This document shows positions 12,501-24,869 of a stretch of 64,000 bases of DNA, in pieces. The notes under the pieces are model-generated. The model did no database searches and had not been told where the DNA came from. It was given only the letters and a program-made list of their open reading frames with translations. Positions within the stretch are counted from its first letter, which is position 1. Every line of letters starts with the position of its first letter. Origin of the DNA: Xestospongia bergquistia (Eukaryota > Porifera > Demospongiae > Haplosclerida > Petrosiidae); NCBI GenBank assembly GCA_963965975.1, contig OZ014422.1:930001-994000 (forward strand). The letters run 5' to 3'. Both the position numbers and the translations under genes were made by a program.

Positions 12501-15500
12501 AATTAGAAAACAAAACTGATCAAAAAGGACCTCACCACATTATAATACCAGTTCATGGTCCAAAGGTCACATTTGATACCATTGTACAAGCACTCAAACA
12601 GCCATTTGAGAAGATGACTGACCAAGACAGTAGACAAGCAATCATCTTTCACATAGATATCTCACCTAGTGTAAGATTCTCTAAGTCTCTTTCACTAATG
12701 TTATTTTTACAATAACTCAATAGGTATTAAGACAAGTTGACTCTGTATTGTTTTCTCTATTAATACTTCAAGCAGTCTGTGACAGTCAGGGTAGAATCTG
12801 GAGATGTCATCCTGCTCACCTATATGCTATTGAAGTGACAGTACCAAAGGTAACATTGACTTTAATTCCTGTTATTTTCAATTACAATATTACAGAGTGA
12901 AGTTAAAGTTTCTAAAGGTACTATTTCTCTACTTGATATTTTACCAACAATGGAGTGTCTCTCACCAAGAAATGTGTTACAGATGTTACAAAATGAATTA
13001 AATGGTTAGTAAAGTTCACTTTGTAATTAGTTGTATATCTTGTTACAGATTCCTTGAAATGTAGTATGGATACTGGAGAGTTTAGGAGTCCTGTCTTCCA
13101 GCGAGTGTACCAATATTTACGCAGACATATAGGGTGTATGTCACTTGATAGATTTTCTTACAGACTACAGTCTGTGGAAGGAAACCCTGTTGAATGTCTA
13201 CAAATACTTTTATCGTAAGCTACCAAAAATAATATTTCATATTATAATTTATAAATTGATCTTGTAATGACAGTCAATGTGGAGTTAGAGATCCTTCTTG
13301 GTCAGAATTGAGACATTTCGTAGGATTTTTAGATGCCCAGTTAAAAAACTGTGAGAGCTCTATTTTTTGTAATGAAGACATAGTTGGAGATGTGATGTCT
13401 GGACTGAAGACATTTGTAGTGAAGTTTATGATCAGAATGTCTAAAGTAATGACATTGATAATCTACATTGCTAATGATAGATTTCTTTATAATACTGTTA
13501 GGACTTTGCCACTTCCTCATTGAAAGGTGAAGTAGCTACAGAGAATGAGGAAGTAATTGTTGATCATGAGCAACTTGAGGAATATCAGATTGATCTGAGA
13601 AAAAAATGGGAACAAAAGTAAACATATTGACAACCACAATGACTTACAAATTTCTTGTTTCTTATTTTAGCTACCATCCCTATCTTTTCTTCAATGAAGA
13701 TGTCATGAGTATTACTTTTGTAGGATTTAATGCCACTCGCAATGGAGACCTTCGAGATCCTGTTAAAAATGAAATCATTGAGGCAGCAGCTTTAACTCCT
13801 CAGTTATATACTGGTCTTCAACATAATCAAGTTAATTTATCAGAGAACTATCAAGCTTGGGGTAAAGATACAATGATACAGAAGATAGGAATGGTGATGG
13901 GTCTAGAATGGAGTCTTGATCCAGATGAAACATATGTTCTAACTGTAGACAATGTCATCAAAATAATGGCAATCCACATGAGATTTAGGTATGTCTGTAA
14001 CAACTGGACATTTTCATTTACTTTTCTTTAGATGTAATATTCCAGTAGTTATTATGGGTGAGACTGGATGTGGCAAGACTCGTCTCATCAGATTTATGTG
14101 TGATCTTGCTGCTCAAGGATGTAGACAAGGTGGAACACATGTAAAAAATATGCTCATTATGAAGGTATCATCATTACTGTTAATGCTATTACAGTGCTAC
14201 TAATATTAATGACTTTAGATTCATGGAGGTACTACAGAAAATGATATAGTAAAGAAAGTAGAAGAAGCTGAAGAAATTGCTCAACGTAACAGAAAAAATC
14301 ACAAAATAGATACTGTACTGTTTTTTGATGAAGCTAACACAACTGAAGCTATTGGATTGATCAAAGAAATTATGTGTGATCGCCGTATTCATGGTAGATC
14401 TATCAAGGCTGATGTCAAGTTCATTGCTGCTTGTAATCCTTATAGAAAGTAAACATTATGATGTTTACATATAATTTATTGATTGTTATTTCCTGTAGAC
14501 ACACTGATGATATGATTAAGAAACTAGAGTCTGCAGGATTAGGTTTTTATGTTAAAGCTACTGAAACACAACATAAGTTAGGTATGTATATATATTGAGA
14601 AATATACAGTATGTAATTGACCCTTCTATATCATAGGTACAATCCCTCTTCGTCAACTAGTCTACAGAGTACTTGACTTACCTCCCAGTATGAGACCTCT
14701 GGTTTATGACTTTGGTCAACTAAATAATGCAACAGAAAAGGATTATACTAAACAAATTGTTAAGAGTAGATGTCAGAGCATACCTAAAATTAATGGACAA
14801 GTTGAAATTATTGATACAGTAGCTGATGTCTTAGCCTGGTCACAGAAATATATGAAGGAAAGAAATGTAAATTGACACATTAAGTGATGGAGTACATAGT
14901 TCTTTTACTTCTCTCAGGATGAGTGCAGTTTTGTTAGTCTAAGAGATGTTGAACGAGTAATGATTGTTTTCAAATATTTCTGTGAGAAAAGTGATTTGTT
15001 TACACAAGAAGTTAAGATCAAAGCTCAGAATGAGGTAAGATTAGTATTACAATGAATAGTGTTGTAGTATATTTCTTAACTTAGGGAAAACAAACAGTTG
15101 ATGAAATATCTCATGCCTTAATATTAGCTGTCAGTGTTTGCTATCATGCTAGACTACAGGACAGAAAGAAATATGAACGTGGTGTAGTAAAACAGTTTAA
15201 GGCTCCACTAGGAGTACCTCGAGGAGCAGAACAATTCTGTAATGAAATAAGATGGTAAAATTTAAGACATTTTTATAATAAATCATTGTTCTCTCTTTTA
15301 TGAAGGTGTCAAGATGTTCTCTTAGACAACATGAAGTTAGGTCCAAATATTGCTAAGAATGCTGCTCTGAGAGAAAATGTTTTTATGATGTCAATATGTA
15401 TTGAGTTAAGGATCCCTCTCTTCTTAGTGGGTAAACCAGGAAGTTCAAAGTCTTTAGCCAAATCTATTGTGGCTGACTCTATGTTGGGAAGATCTTCTGA

Positions 15501-18500
15501 AAAAGAACTGATGAAAGAATTTAAAGAGGTCTAAATTTATAAATTAACATCATGTTGAACTTCTTTGTCCAGGTCCACATGTTCTCCTATCAATGTAGTC
15601 AGTTGTCTACTCCTGAAAGTGTCATTGAAATTTTTAACTCTGCAAAAAGCTTTCAAAAGAAACAAGATACAACTAACTATGTATCAGTTGTAGTATTAGA
15701 TGAAGTTGGATTAGCTGAAGACTCTCCTAACTTACCACTTAAAGCTCTACATCCACTTTTAGAAGATGGTACTGAGGGAGCTGATGACTCTCAACAGGTA
15801 ACAATGAACCTAGTCAAGATATTGTGAGGTATCCAAACTATCCATCAGATTATAAAACGTGAACAACGTGTTGCATTTATTGGTATTTCAAACTGGGCAC
15901 TAGATCCTGCTAAAATGAACAGAGGAGTTATGGTAACTCGTGGTGACCCTGATAAAAATGAACTTGAACTTTCTGCAAGGTAAGAGTTAATTTCTATAGT
16001 TGCTATTTTTAATTATTTCTTCAGAGGAATATGTTCCAATCGTGAGGATGATCCAGTTAAAAGAAGTCTAGATTCATGTTTCAAACCACTGGCAGCAGCT
16101 TACAAAACAATTTGTGATGAGCAGAACAAACTTAGTAAAGCATTCTTTGGTCTAAGAGATTTCTACAGGTATCAATATTATGATAGTCCTATCACTAAAT
16201 CTATTATTACTACTCCTATAGTCTCATCAAGATGTTATACTGGATGTGTGAAAAGAGCAAATTACCACCGACGGGACCTCAATTACAACATGCTATAAAA
16301 AGAAATTTTGGAGGTCTTGAAGATTTTGACACTTTCAATATATTTAAAAGATTTTTGAAGAACATTGAAGATCAACCTGATCTAACTGGTTTGAGTAAAG
16401 AGGTATAATTATGAGAATGTTATTTATATAATGTTAACTGTCATGTCACAGGATTGTGAACTTCTCTCTCCTGATTGTTCTCCTCTTGGACTTATTAGGA
16501 AGAGTCTACAGACCAAGGAGACTTCATGGCATGGGTACATCAAAGATATGTTAGTGTATTTAAACGTCAGTTCTTTCTTTTCCTTTCAGAGAGAACCGTT
16601 ATCTCTTATTCTTAACAGAGAACTATGCTGCTTTACAAGTACTCAAACACTACCTTCATGAAGAGGTAGGAATGACATTCAATCAAGAGAGATCTGGATT
16701 AGAGGAAAGTGTACCTATTGTGCAAAGAATGGAGCCATTTGTTTTATTTGGTAGCTCTTTCCCAAAAGACAGAGAATACACTCAAGTTTGTCGTAACATC
16801 AATCAAATTAAGATTTGTATGGAAACGGGTCGTACTGTCATCCTCCTTAACTTGGAAAACCTGTATGAGAGCTTGTATGATCTGTTAAACCAGTATTACA
16901 TCTGGTGGGGTGATCAACGTTATGTGGATTTGGGTCTACAAACCCACCGAGTTAAATGTCGTGTACGCAATGACTTCAAGTATGACAAATAATATTATTG
17001 TATAGTTTAATATATTAAATTGTCTACAGGCTCATTTTGATAGCAGAGAAAACCACAGTTTATGAAAAGTTTCCAACTCCTCTTATTAATCGTCTTGAGA
17101 AACACTTTGTATTAACAGAGACAGTATTACTAGACTGGCAGAAAGAAGTACTTACTAAGCTCACTAAATGGGTACATCAATTTAGCAAAGTCACTCAAGG
17201 AGATGCAAGGTTTACTGAACAAGATGCTTTTGTTGGCTACCAAAGTGACACTCCAGCCTCTGTGATCTTCCAGGCTACTCAACAACAAGCAGCAACATGG
17301 CACAGCAAAGAATTATGGAGACATGATGAAAAGTCTGAAGAATGGAAGGAAGCTGTTTTAACCCAAAGCAAAAAGATTCTTTTACAAATGGCTTCACCAG
17401 ATGCACTCATTAGGTTATGTTGCACAGCACTTGCTGATGACTATGAAGAATTATGTCAAATATATTTCTCAGAACAACATCATGGCTCTATTGTCCAGTT
17501 CCTTGTTCATCATCTTCATAATGGTAGTCATATATCAGGTCAATGTGGTCTTCTAATACAAGTCAGTTATAATATTATTATATTATGTTATATTGTCTTA
17601 TTATTAGGTAACTACTCATAGTCATCTTCTGTCTAGTCAAGAGCTCAATGAATTATGTCAGCATATTGATATGAGAGAAGATCAGGTCTTGTGTTTCTTA
17701 CTTCAAGAATTTGATACAGAAATGAATTTCAGTAACAAAATTAGGTAATAATTTTATATTATATTAATGGACAGTTATGAACTTCACATAGTCCTGCATT
17801 CTCTCAACATAACAAGAAGGACACACTCCTAATAATCCAATGTGATTCTGGACATTTATTTGGTGATCTTATAGCTTGTGCTCGTTATCGTATTGATGAT
17901 GAGAGAGAAAAAGCCAATTATCAGTGGAAAGAGGGACAAGGCTTTGTTCATGTTCTCTTCATCATTCATCTTCCTCGTCAAACTGGAGAGACAGACAAAC
18001 ACAGTTCTTCCTTTGTAGGATTTCAAGGAGGTTCCTGGATATCAGCTCATATAGATGATATACGAGCTCCTCTTAAGACAGCACTCACTCTTAATGATGC
18101 TCTGAGTGCTCCTATAAGTGATCTCTTTTATAATAGAGATTTCTTATCTTATAAGGAACTAGACACAGTTAGAAAGTCTGGGAGTAGAAAGGAAACATTA
18201 GAGGAAGATGCTGACATGGAGATTGAAAATCTGGAAAGTCTAGAAGTAAAAGAGCAAATATTAGAACATATCAGTGATCAGGACATGGAAACAATTAACA
18301 ACAATGATGCTATAACAGAAGAGGATGAAAAAATTGAAAAGAATTTAAGTTTACAAATGTCATTTGATCCTTTGCCAACACCTTTAGAAGAAGCAATGCT
18401 GGAAGACACAGCTGAAGAGATTAGTGTAGCTCAAGAAAATGAGGTACCTTAGATCACATAGCATTCTGACTTGATTTAATTAATCACTTTAGGTGTCACC

Positions 18501-21500
18501 AGTAACTAGACTATCTAGAACATATCATAATCAATGCTATCGTCTCTATAACTGCATTCAAGCTGCAGTAGCTAGAATGGTAGAGAATAATGACACTAGA
18601 AAGGACTGGGCTGCTCATAGAGTTAGATTACTGTTTAGTCTGATTCCCCAGAATCCTACTTACCCTCTAGGTAATTATATGATAATGTGACATCATATTA
18701 TTGATATATTTAATAGATGATCATACCTTTTATGGAGCACTAGTAAAACACATTAGGAATGTGTTAAAAGAGAGAGACATTGTACATCAAGACAAAGAGT
18801 GGGTACTTAAGGAAGCATTGAGTGGTCGAAAACTACAAATTGGAGGAACTTTTCAGAATGTGTTAGAGAGAAGATTAGATGAAGTTATTGTACCAATTTT
18901 TGCAGCCATTCTCTCATTTACAGATCACTACTCAAATTTAGACCTCATAAAACCTAGGTATATTAATATGAACATTCACAGTTTATTTTATTATCACAAT
19001 TGTAGTCATCCTAGACAAGAAGGGGTCAATCCATTACAACAGTTATGGCTTCAAATGTTCTCTGATGATAAACTATGTCAGTTTAGTTATGAGAGTTTCT
19101 CAATGGGCAAAGGAATAGAGTATCATGACTTCCAGTCAGCTGCCAACAGAATAGGAACACCTGGAGTAGCAACTAAGGAACAATTCTCTTGTCAATTTCC
19201 TTTCTTCTGGTTGGTTAAAGAAACTGTTGACGCAAAATTAGAGGGTGCCAAACACACTGCAGGTACACTTTACAGTATGTCTGTAACATGGGACTGTTTT
19301 CTGTAGGTGGTCATAGACAAGGTGTCCACATTCAACTCTGTGAGATCTTGACAGATACACCTATAGCATCCATCTTAAATGAAGTGTCAGAAGAACACTG
19401 GATAGAATTTTATCAACTCTATCTTCATGATTACTTGAGAAGTGTTCACTTAGTAACATATGAAAATCAGGATATGGCTAAAAAGGAATATGAGGTTATT
19501 ATATATAGGACATGCTGATGGTCAATATTTGCTTTGTTGTTTCAAATAACTTAGATCATTGGGAAGGCACTTCACACTATTATCACAGGACCAGACTTCA
19601 TTAGTGGTCTAACTTCTTTTCTCTCTCTATTGGCTGCAGTTCATGTAGTATATCATCAATATCAACAAGAAATTATGTGGTTTGGTCAACTAACTACTCA
19701 TATACCTGGTATCTTAGTACAACTGGATAAAACAATAGGTTATTATATATTTATTATTATAGTAATCTTATTTGATATTTCTGTGTTTATAGAATACAGT
19801 TCACTGTACATGGAGTTACCACTGTATGCTGTTAAAGTTGCTATCAATGAGAATAATTTAGCACTACCATTGGATCCTGAAAAGAGAGATTGTGTTCCTC
19901 AAAGACTTATTAAACTACAGTTGTGCCAAAATTCTATTGAGTCCATCTTAACTCTAGGACAGCCAACTGAACTTACTAAAGAAATCAGGTATATAGTTTT
20001 TGACTAAGTAGACAATCATATTATCTTCCCTGCAGGCTCTCTTGGCAACATGTGAGGGCAATTCAACTTTTTATTGAACATATAGCAATGAAATGCTCAC
20101 TTGATGACAACAGATTTATAGAATTTGTCCAATATGCCAACAGACTCGAAATAGTAAGATTCTAGTCTTGTCTAAAAACTCAAGCTTATGATAACTTCTA
20201 TAGGTACTTAAGACACAGTCAGACTTCACTAAAGTTCAGACAATTTTAGGCATACAAAGAGTTCTAAGAAGTTTGGATAGGGATACAGGCAAAAAACTGA
20301 AATATGCGTAAGTTGTGTGAATTGAAATAGCTGTATCTGAACTCTGTATAGTTCTAACATGCAAAAAAAAGTTCGTGATTGCTGCAAATCTTTTTTTATG
20401 GAAGTAGTGTCTTCTCTCTGTTTTGGTCAACCTAATCCACCTGAACCAGCTCTCATTAAAGAACTACTAACTGTTGTGTTTACTGAACAAGATAAGACCA
20501 AAGATTTCAGTTATTCAGATAAAGAGAAAGTAGACAAAGTACCAGTGATACGTTCCTTTTTACTACAACTACTACTAGAACATAAGTAAGTCATATATTA
20601 TATATATACTGATATCTGTTCATATCTTTCTTTTTAGTACTGAAATAGTCAGAGAACATTTAGAAGACTACTTTACACGATCACAACAAATCATTAAAGA
20701 TGATCGTAGCCTATGTTTATTATGTATACAATGTTTTGAGGTAGACTATTTAGAGATCGTCAATAACACATACAGCATTACATTTCTTTCTATAGGATGT
20801 TCTCCATAAACAATACAGTTATATACATGATAAAGTCAGACATGCTCACCAAGTTATGAATGAGGTTGTTATGAGCAGTCCAGCTCCCTCTGTTGAGGGA
20901 AGTATTCATCTGCAATATTTGGAAGGGATTGCCAAATTACGGTATGCTGTTGTAGTAGTAGCTGAACTCCTTCACTGTCAACATGGAGCTAGCAGTAGAC
21001 ATCAGAGTTATTATACACATGAAACACAACTTCTAATAGATGTTACTAAAAGATGTTGTAATAATGACATTATTAATACTGATAATTCTGGTCCTGGTGT
21101 GTTCTTAGTAAAACAACTAGCTAGACAATATGGTGTCTCCTTCTTAACTAACCTGACTTCAGATCAAACTATGCAATGGATTGTACCTCATCATTTACAA
21201 AGATCTAATGAGGTAGTTATAAAATGTTTTAAATATAATTGTTATTATATTATAACTAGGATCAACAAACTAATGATCCATTTGTTATCTATCAAGTTTA
21301 TGGAAATTTAAGAACTATTCTTACTGATGCTGTATATGGTGAAGAATTGGATAAACTACAAAAAACTACTGAGGTATTTTTATAGCTACAATCCTGTTGA
21401 TGTTTAATTGTCTCTTTTCAACACTGACCGTTCAGAGACTTAGTGCCAAAGATGCTCCTGCTCTGATGTTAGGGATCTATCAAGTAATCACTGGTAGTTG

Positions 21501-24500
21501 TGTTTTCACTGATCAATCTAAGAAAGTAACTGTAAGTTATATGTTATGAGAACTGTGATTTACTTTATAATAAGGATGAAATAAGGGCAGAAATATCCAG
21601 CTTAACAAAGAGGTGTAAAATATTAAACAGATCAGTATGTTTATATCAGTGAAGTATCAGTCACTGAGTATTCTAATTTATAGTTAATGTGGACAGCTCA
21701 AGCTCTTATTGACAATACTTATTGTGGTAGACTAGAACCCATGTTATTGAGACCAGGAATGAGTCCACAGAATAGACTCTTAACTGACTTAATTATACAT
21801 GTAGTTACTGCACTACAGAGTAAAGAGAAGTTGGTTATATTACAACCATTTATCAAGATGATGAACAGTCCTGGAGAATTAAAGGTAGTTCAGTATAACA
21901 CCTCTATAGTATAATTATGTTATTGCAGGGAGCATATCTACCTACTATGCCAGAAGATAGTCTGCCAATTGCAAGAAGTGCTATAGGAGGGGCTTTTTAT
22001 GGTGAGTTGAATAACAAAATGTCTAATATTGTTATGTCCTATCAGAATGTCCTAGAGGTCATCCTTATTTTGTATCTGAGGTATGATAAGATGTCCATTG
22101 GTTGATATTTGTTTCACTTGTTACATTAGTGTGGAAAACCAACACAGCGATACAATTGTCCACAATGTGGGTCTGCAATTGGAGGTCAAAATCATCAACT
22201 TACATCTGGCAACAGAACAGCTAGAATGTGAGTAGATATTGGTTTCTATTTTCTGATCATTCAAAATTTCAATCCTATAGCACTGATACTACTGAAACAG
22301 GCTATGCACTTGGTCGTCCTGATCAACGTGAAGTTGTCCCTTCATCTGAAAGAACTTTATCTCCAGCAGCCTGTGCCATTATTAGAGTTCTAATGCATAC
22401 ATCATTACTATGGGCATCATGTAACAATGAGGTATGTCACTAATATTAATATGTATAGTTAATGATGATCTCTTTGCATTAGCATGCTATTGAAGGTCTA
22501 ATAGATCTTACCAAGGGTCACGTCAGACCTGGAGATTTACCTCTCTTCTTCTGGCTACATTTACAGTGTGATATTAATATTTTGAGTCGAGCTATAGGGA
22601 AGAGTAAAGATGAGTCTTGTCTTATCTTACATATGATACTCAAAGATATTGTCACAGAGGAACATAACATTTGTGAGTGACCAGAGATTTCATGAAATTA
22701 TAATCTTTTTTATTGTTCTGTAGCTACTGGTGTATCCACATATGCAACATTAGGTGCTAGAAATGCTAGAACAGAATGGGAGAGATGTTTTAATAATATC
22801 TACATTGAGCCTATATTAAATGTAAGTATATTACTAAAATGAATATTGTAATAATATATCAACATAATATTTAGAAATTGGAGATAACATTACAACAAGC
22901 AACACTTCTGCTTGTAAATGACAAGAAAGAAGGTTACAATTGATCTATGAAATTAAATATACTAACTTCTATTCTACAGATCGAGATCGTTTGTTTTATG
23001 TAATTCATGAAAGAATGTCTGTAGCTCCAAAGGACATCCTCCCTCACTTGTGGACTTATCGTTCTCGAATCACATTGGAACACCTCTTTCAAACTCTACA
23101 GACCCACAAAGATACTTGTCCTATCCTACATGAGTTCATACAACAGGTATTATATAAAGATTATTTCATTAATATCTTATTTTTATTAGGAGCCTCTTTT
23201 AAGAGCTACCCAGTATCTACCTGGTATTGTAAAATTACAACAACAAATGTATGAACTTAGTCACAGAAGACTGGACAAAACTGATGTAGCTCAATACACT
23301 ATAGGAGAATTTATTAGAGAACTAGGGAAAGGTATAACAATCACTTACCTTGTTAATATATTATTGATATACTATAGGAAGTCATACTGAACAGAAAAGG
23401 AACCAGTTCCGTGAAAAACTTGACTGTGTTAGAAATGCCTGGAGTTTAGTAAAAGACAAACTCAAAGAACATTGTAAGTATTATAGACCAGATATTACCA
23501 CAGTCTACTGTTGTATTTTTGTTAGCACGTGTTCCTGTTGACTCTGAATATTTGACAAGAGTTACTTGGGATGAATCTCTTCCTCTCTCTTATCTCATCC
23601 CTACCTTGACTGGTCCAGGAGTATGTACAGTTGCTCTAATTGATTTACTAGTCAGAGTACACAATGACTTTATAGAGAAGTGTCACTCTCAGTTAAAGAA
23701 GAAACAAAAGAAAGAGTAAGTCTCATATCATTTCATCAGTATGATCTGATACTACTGTGTTTAGTATTATGTGGAGAGAACACAAGGTACCAGTTAGTCA
23801 TATCCAACACTGTCATCTCTTGGAATATGAACATCAACTTCTCTCTATTGTTCTCTCTCACTGTCATTACTCTCTGGAACATGGGAAAGGACAAAATGTC
23901 ACTTATGATCTCCTTGCATTAGAGAAACATGTAGTGGACCGTTTCGTACATGGCAGACCTCTTATTCAACTAGTTGTTCCTCAAGTTGTATACAGAAAAG
24001 ATGTATATACTGCTGAAACATTTGCTAATATTAGGAAGAATATATCACCACAGGTAATAGAGATAGATACTAATCATCAGCATATTCTGGTGTCTTCTTT
24101 AGACCAAACTTGATGCCAGACAACAAACAGAGATAGTTACTGAACTACGTACAATGCAAAATCTAAGAGATTGTCTTGATGTAGTAGAAATAGTTATTGG
24201 ATTTCTCTCCTCTGGAAGAACTGATGCTAATACAGAACTAAAGAAATATGTCAAGAAAGTATTAAAAATGGAAAGAAAGTTTACTAGCAAGAAGGTATAT
24301 TAACTATATCCAATGTTAACAGTCATTGAGTTATAATAGGCTATGGAGTATTGTAGTTTGGGTCATATCTTGTCACTATGGGAGACAATATCAGTACAAA
24401 TGGCTAAGACACTCACTCTATCCAGACAAGTAAAGAGATCATATATGCTGTGACACAATGTATTATGTGTTTATATAAACTAGGAACCTTTTGATTCATT

Positions 24501-24869
24501 GGGTCAAGACTTTCTACAAATATTAGACAAAGATGTAGACAAGGAACTTAGAAGGTTCTTACGACAAGTTGATATTCTTCCTCTACTTAACCTTCTTTAC
24601 GAGTTTATTGAAACTAATGTTCGTCATAGAAACACTGATGAAAAGGATTGGCCGTAAGTATTATATCAAACTATGAGAGATCTTTATATAATATTGTCTG
24701 TAGTCTTATTGATACATTAGTTGCTCATTTGGATAACTATGGATTAGAGGGACTACCTCCTCAATTTGAAGAGCAGTTTCCACAGACTATTACAGTAGGT
24801 CAAGCTGTAGCTACATGGAAAGCTATAGTATTCTATCAACAACAACATGAAAATGATATTAAAGATTAA
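3505..24869 (+). CDS. RNF213-like: RNF213-like giant AAA+ ubiquitin ligase without RING finger, copy B
   Basis: Giant cytosolic AAA+ ATPase/ubiquitin ligase; in vertebrates this family ubiquitylates bacterial LPS and other targets and associates with lipid droplets. About 77 exons; by my estimate 5,500-6,000 residues against 5,207 in human RNF213. Order: three zinc ribbons; Q-, P- and S-rich disordered region with basic clusters (exon 3505-5415); CBM20-like domain (about 5790-6110); helical arm; two UBA-like modules (10910-11410); AAA2 P-loop ERAGMGKS; AAA3 P-loop GETGCGKT with Walker B FFDEAN; AAA4 P-loop GKPGSSKS with Walker B LDEVGLAEDS; acidic linker (18170-18444); cysteine-free exon where the RING should be; RZ finger (22001-22180); C-terminal domain. 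Start chosen at 3505 because an acceptor lies four bases upstream and the sequence matches the copy C start. No frameshift seen. The exon chain was placed by eye and some boundaries may be off by a few bases. Confidence 0.9.
3562..3825 (+). other. Triple zinc-ribbon module of copy B
   Basis: Six CxxC-type knuckles form three successive zinc-ribbon pairs: CKVC/CSHC, CLLC/CMFC and CINPQC/CYNC. Human RNF213 starts with a single ribbon of this kind, so the sponge protein carries two more. Likely a binding module; function unknown. Confidence 0.7.
3826..5415 (+). other. Low-complexity, Q/P-rich disordered region of copy B with basic clusters
   Basis: Starts with a glutamine-rich, prion-like stretch (3826-3945), then a proline-rich stretch (about 4368-4438, runs of PPP and PLPP), then Ser/Thr/Asp/Glu-rich sequence. 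It holds basic clusters EKKRK, RKRRK and SKKKD that resemble nuclear localisation signals. It aligns only loosely with the same region of copy C. Confidence 0.65.
5675..6138 (+). other. CBM20-like starch-binding domain of copy B
   Basis: Exons 5675-5863 and about 5911-6138. The order VFIRFG, LGNWN and IPYKY follows the CBM20 domain of human RNF213 (IRGG, KWDSN, IPYKY). The known fold binds glycans such as glycogen; binding here is inference. Confidence 0.7.
8069..8113 (+). other. GC-AG intron in copy B
   Basis: The reading frame requires a join of AGA ATT TCA AAA to GTA CCA GGT GAA, matching copy C residues RISN/PSPELKID. The intron so defined starts GCAAGT and ends ATAG. No GT donor fits. 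Copy C has continuous coding sequence here (about 31012-31060), so the intron is specific to copy B. Confidence 0.7.
10900..11420 (+). other. Two UBA-like modules and acidic spacer of copy B
   Basis: The first module (about 10930-11070) has the pattern YGFSRNLILLAFERC...LEETVLEWC. The second (about 11290-11405) has HPIVKELLRAGFPLEQCKDAVERYP...KAMDYL split here by spacing, a classic UBA three-helix pattern with its GF loop. Between them is an Asp/Glu/Ser-rich spacer. UBA domains bind ubiquitin. Human RNF213 shows no comparable pair that I know of at this place, just before AAA1/AAA2. Confidence 0.6.
12440..12671 (+). other. AAA2 module P-loop exon, copy B
   Basis: Contains SERAGMGKSLYIQRL, equal to the AAA2 Walker A of RNF213 (ERAGVGKSLY). 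In the mouse structure AAA2 binds ATP without being the main hydrolysing site. The equivalent in copy C is about 35501-35740. Confidence 0.8.
14031..14447 (+). other. AAA3 module, copy B (active-type Walker A and B)
   Basis: Walker A VIMGETGCGKTRL at about 14045-14086 and Walker B TVLFFDEANTTEAI at about 14313-14356, in two exons split by a 50-nt intron. All catalytic residues are present. In copy C the pair lies at about 37095-37132 and 37361-37403. Confidence 0.85.
15306..15795 (+). other. AAA4 module, copy B (active-type Walker A and B)
   Basis: Walker A FLVGKPGSSKSLAK at about 15421-15462 and Walker B VVVLDEVGLAEDS at about 15688-15726. This GKPGSSKS variant P-loop is typical of RNF213. 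Copy C has the same motifs at about 38472-38513 and 38740-38778. Confidence 0.85.
20204..20308 (+). other. Cysteine-free exon at the position of the lost RING finger, copy B
   Basis: In vertebrate RNF213 a C3HC4 RING sits between the E3-shell helices and the conserved segment that here starts SNMQKKVRDCCKSFF. In copy B the exons on either side are present, but between them lies only this 35-residue exon, with no Cys or His and rich in Lys, Thr and Leu. Copy C has a diverged equivalent at 43250-43357. Confidence 0.8.
22001..22227 (+). other. RZ-type zinc finger of copy B, split over three exons
   Basis: Exons 21929-22001, 22046-22080 (only 35 nt) and 22130-22227 join to read CPRGHPYFVSECGKP followed by TQRYNCPQCGSAIGG. 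Spacing of the ligands C, H(+4), C(+20), C(+23) equals that of the RNF213 RZ finger, the module shown to drive LPS ubiquitylation. The ligase function is therefore likely kept. Confidence 0.85.

Noticed and set aside
14189..14392. Minus-strand frame conserved in both copies (also 37240-37443)
   Set aside because: It overlaps the AAA3 Walker B exon on the sense strand, which explains it.
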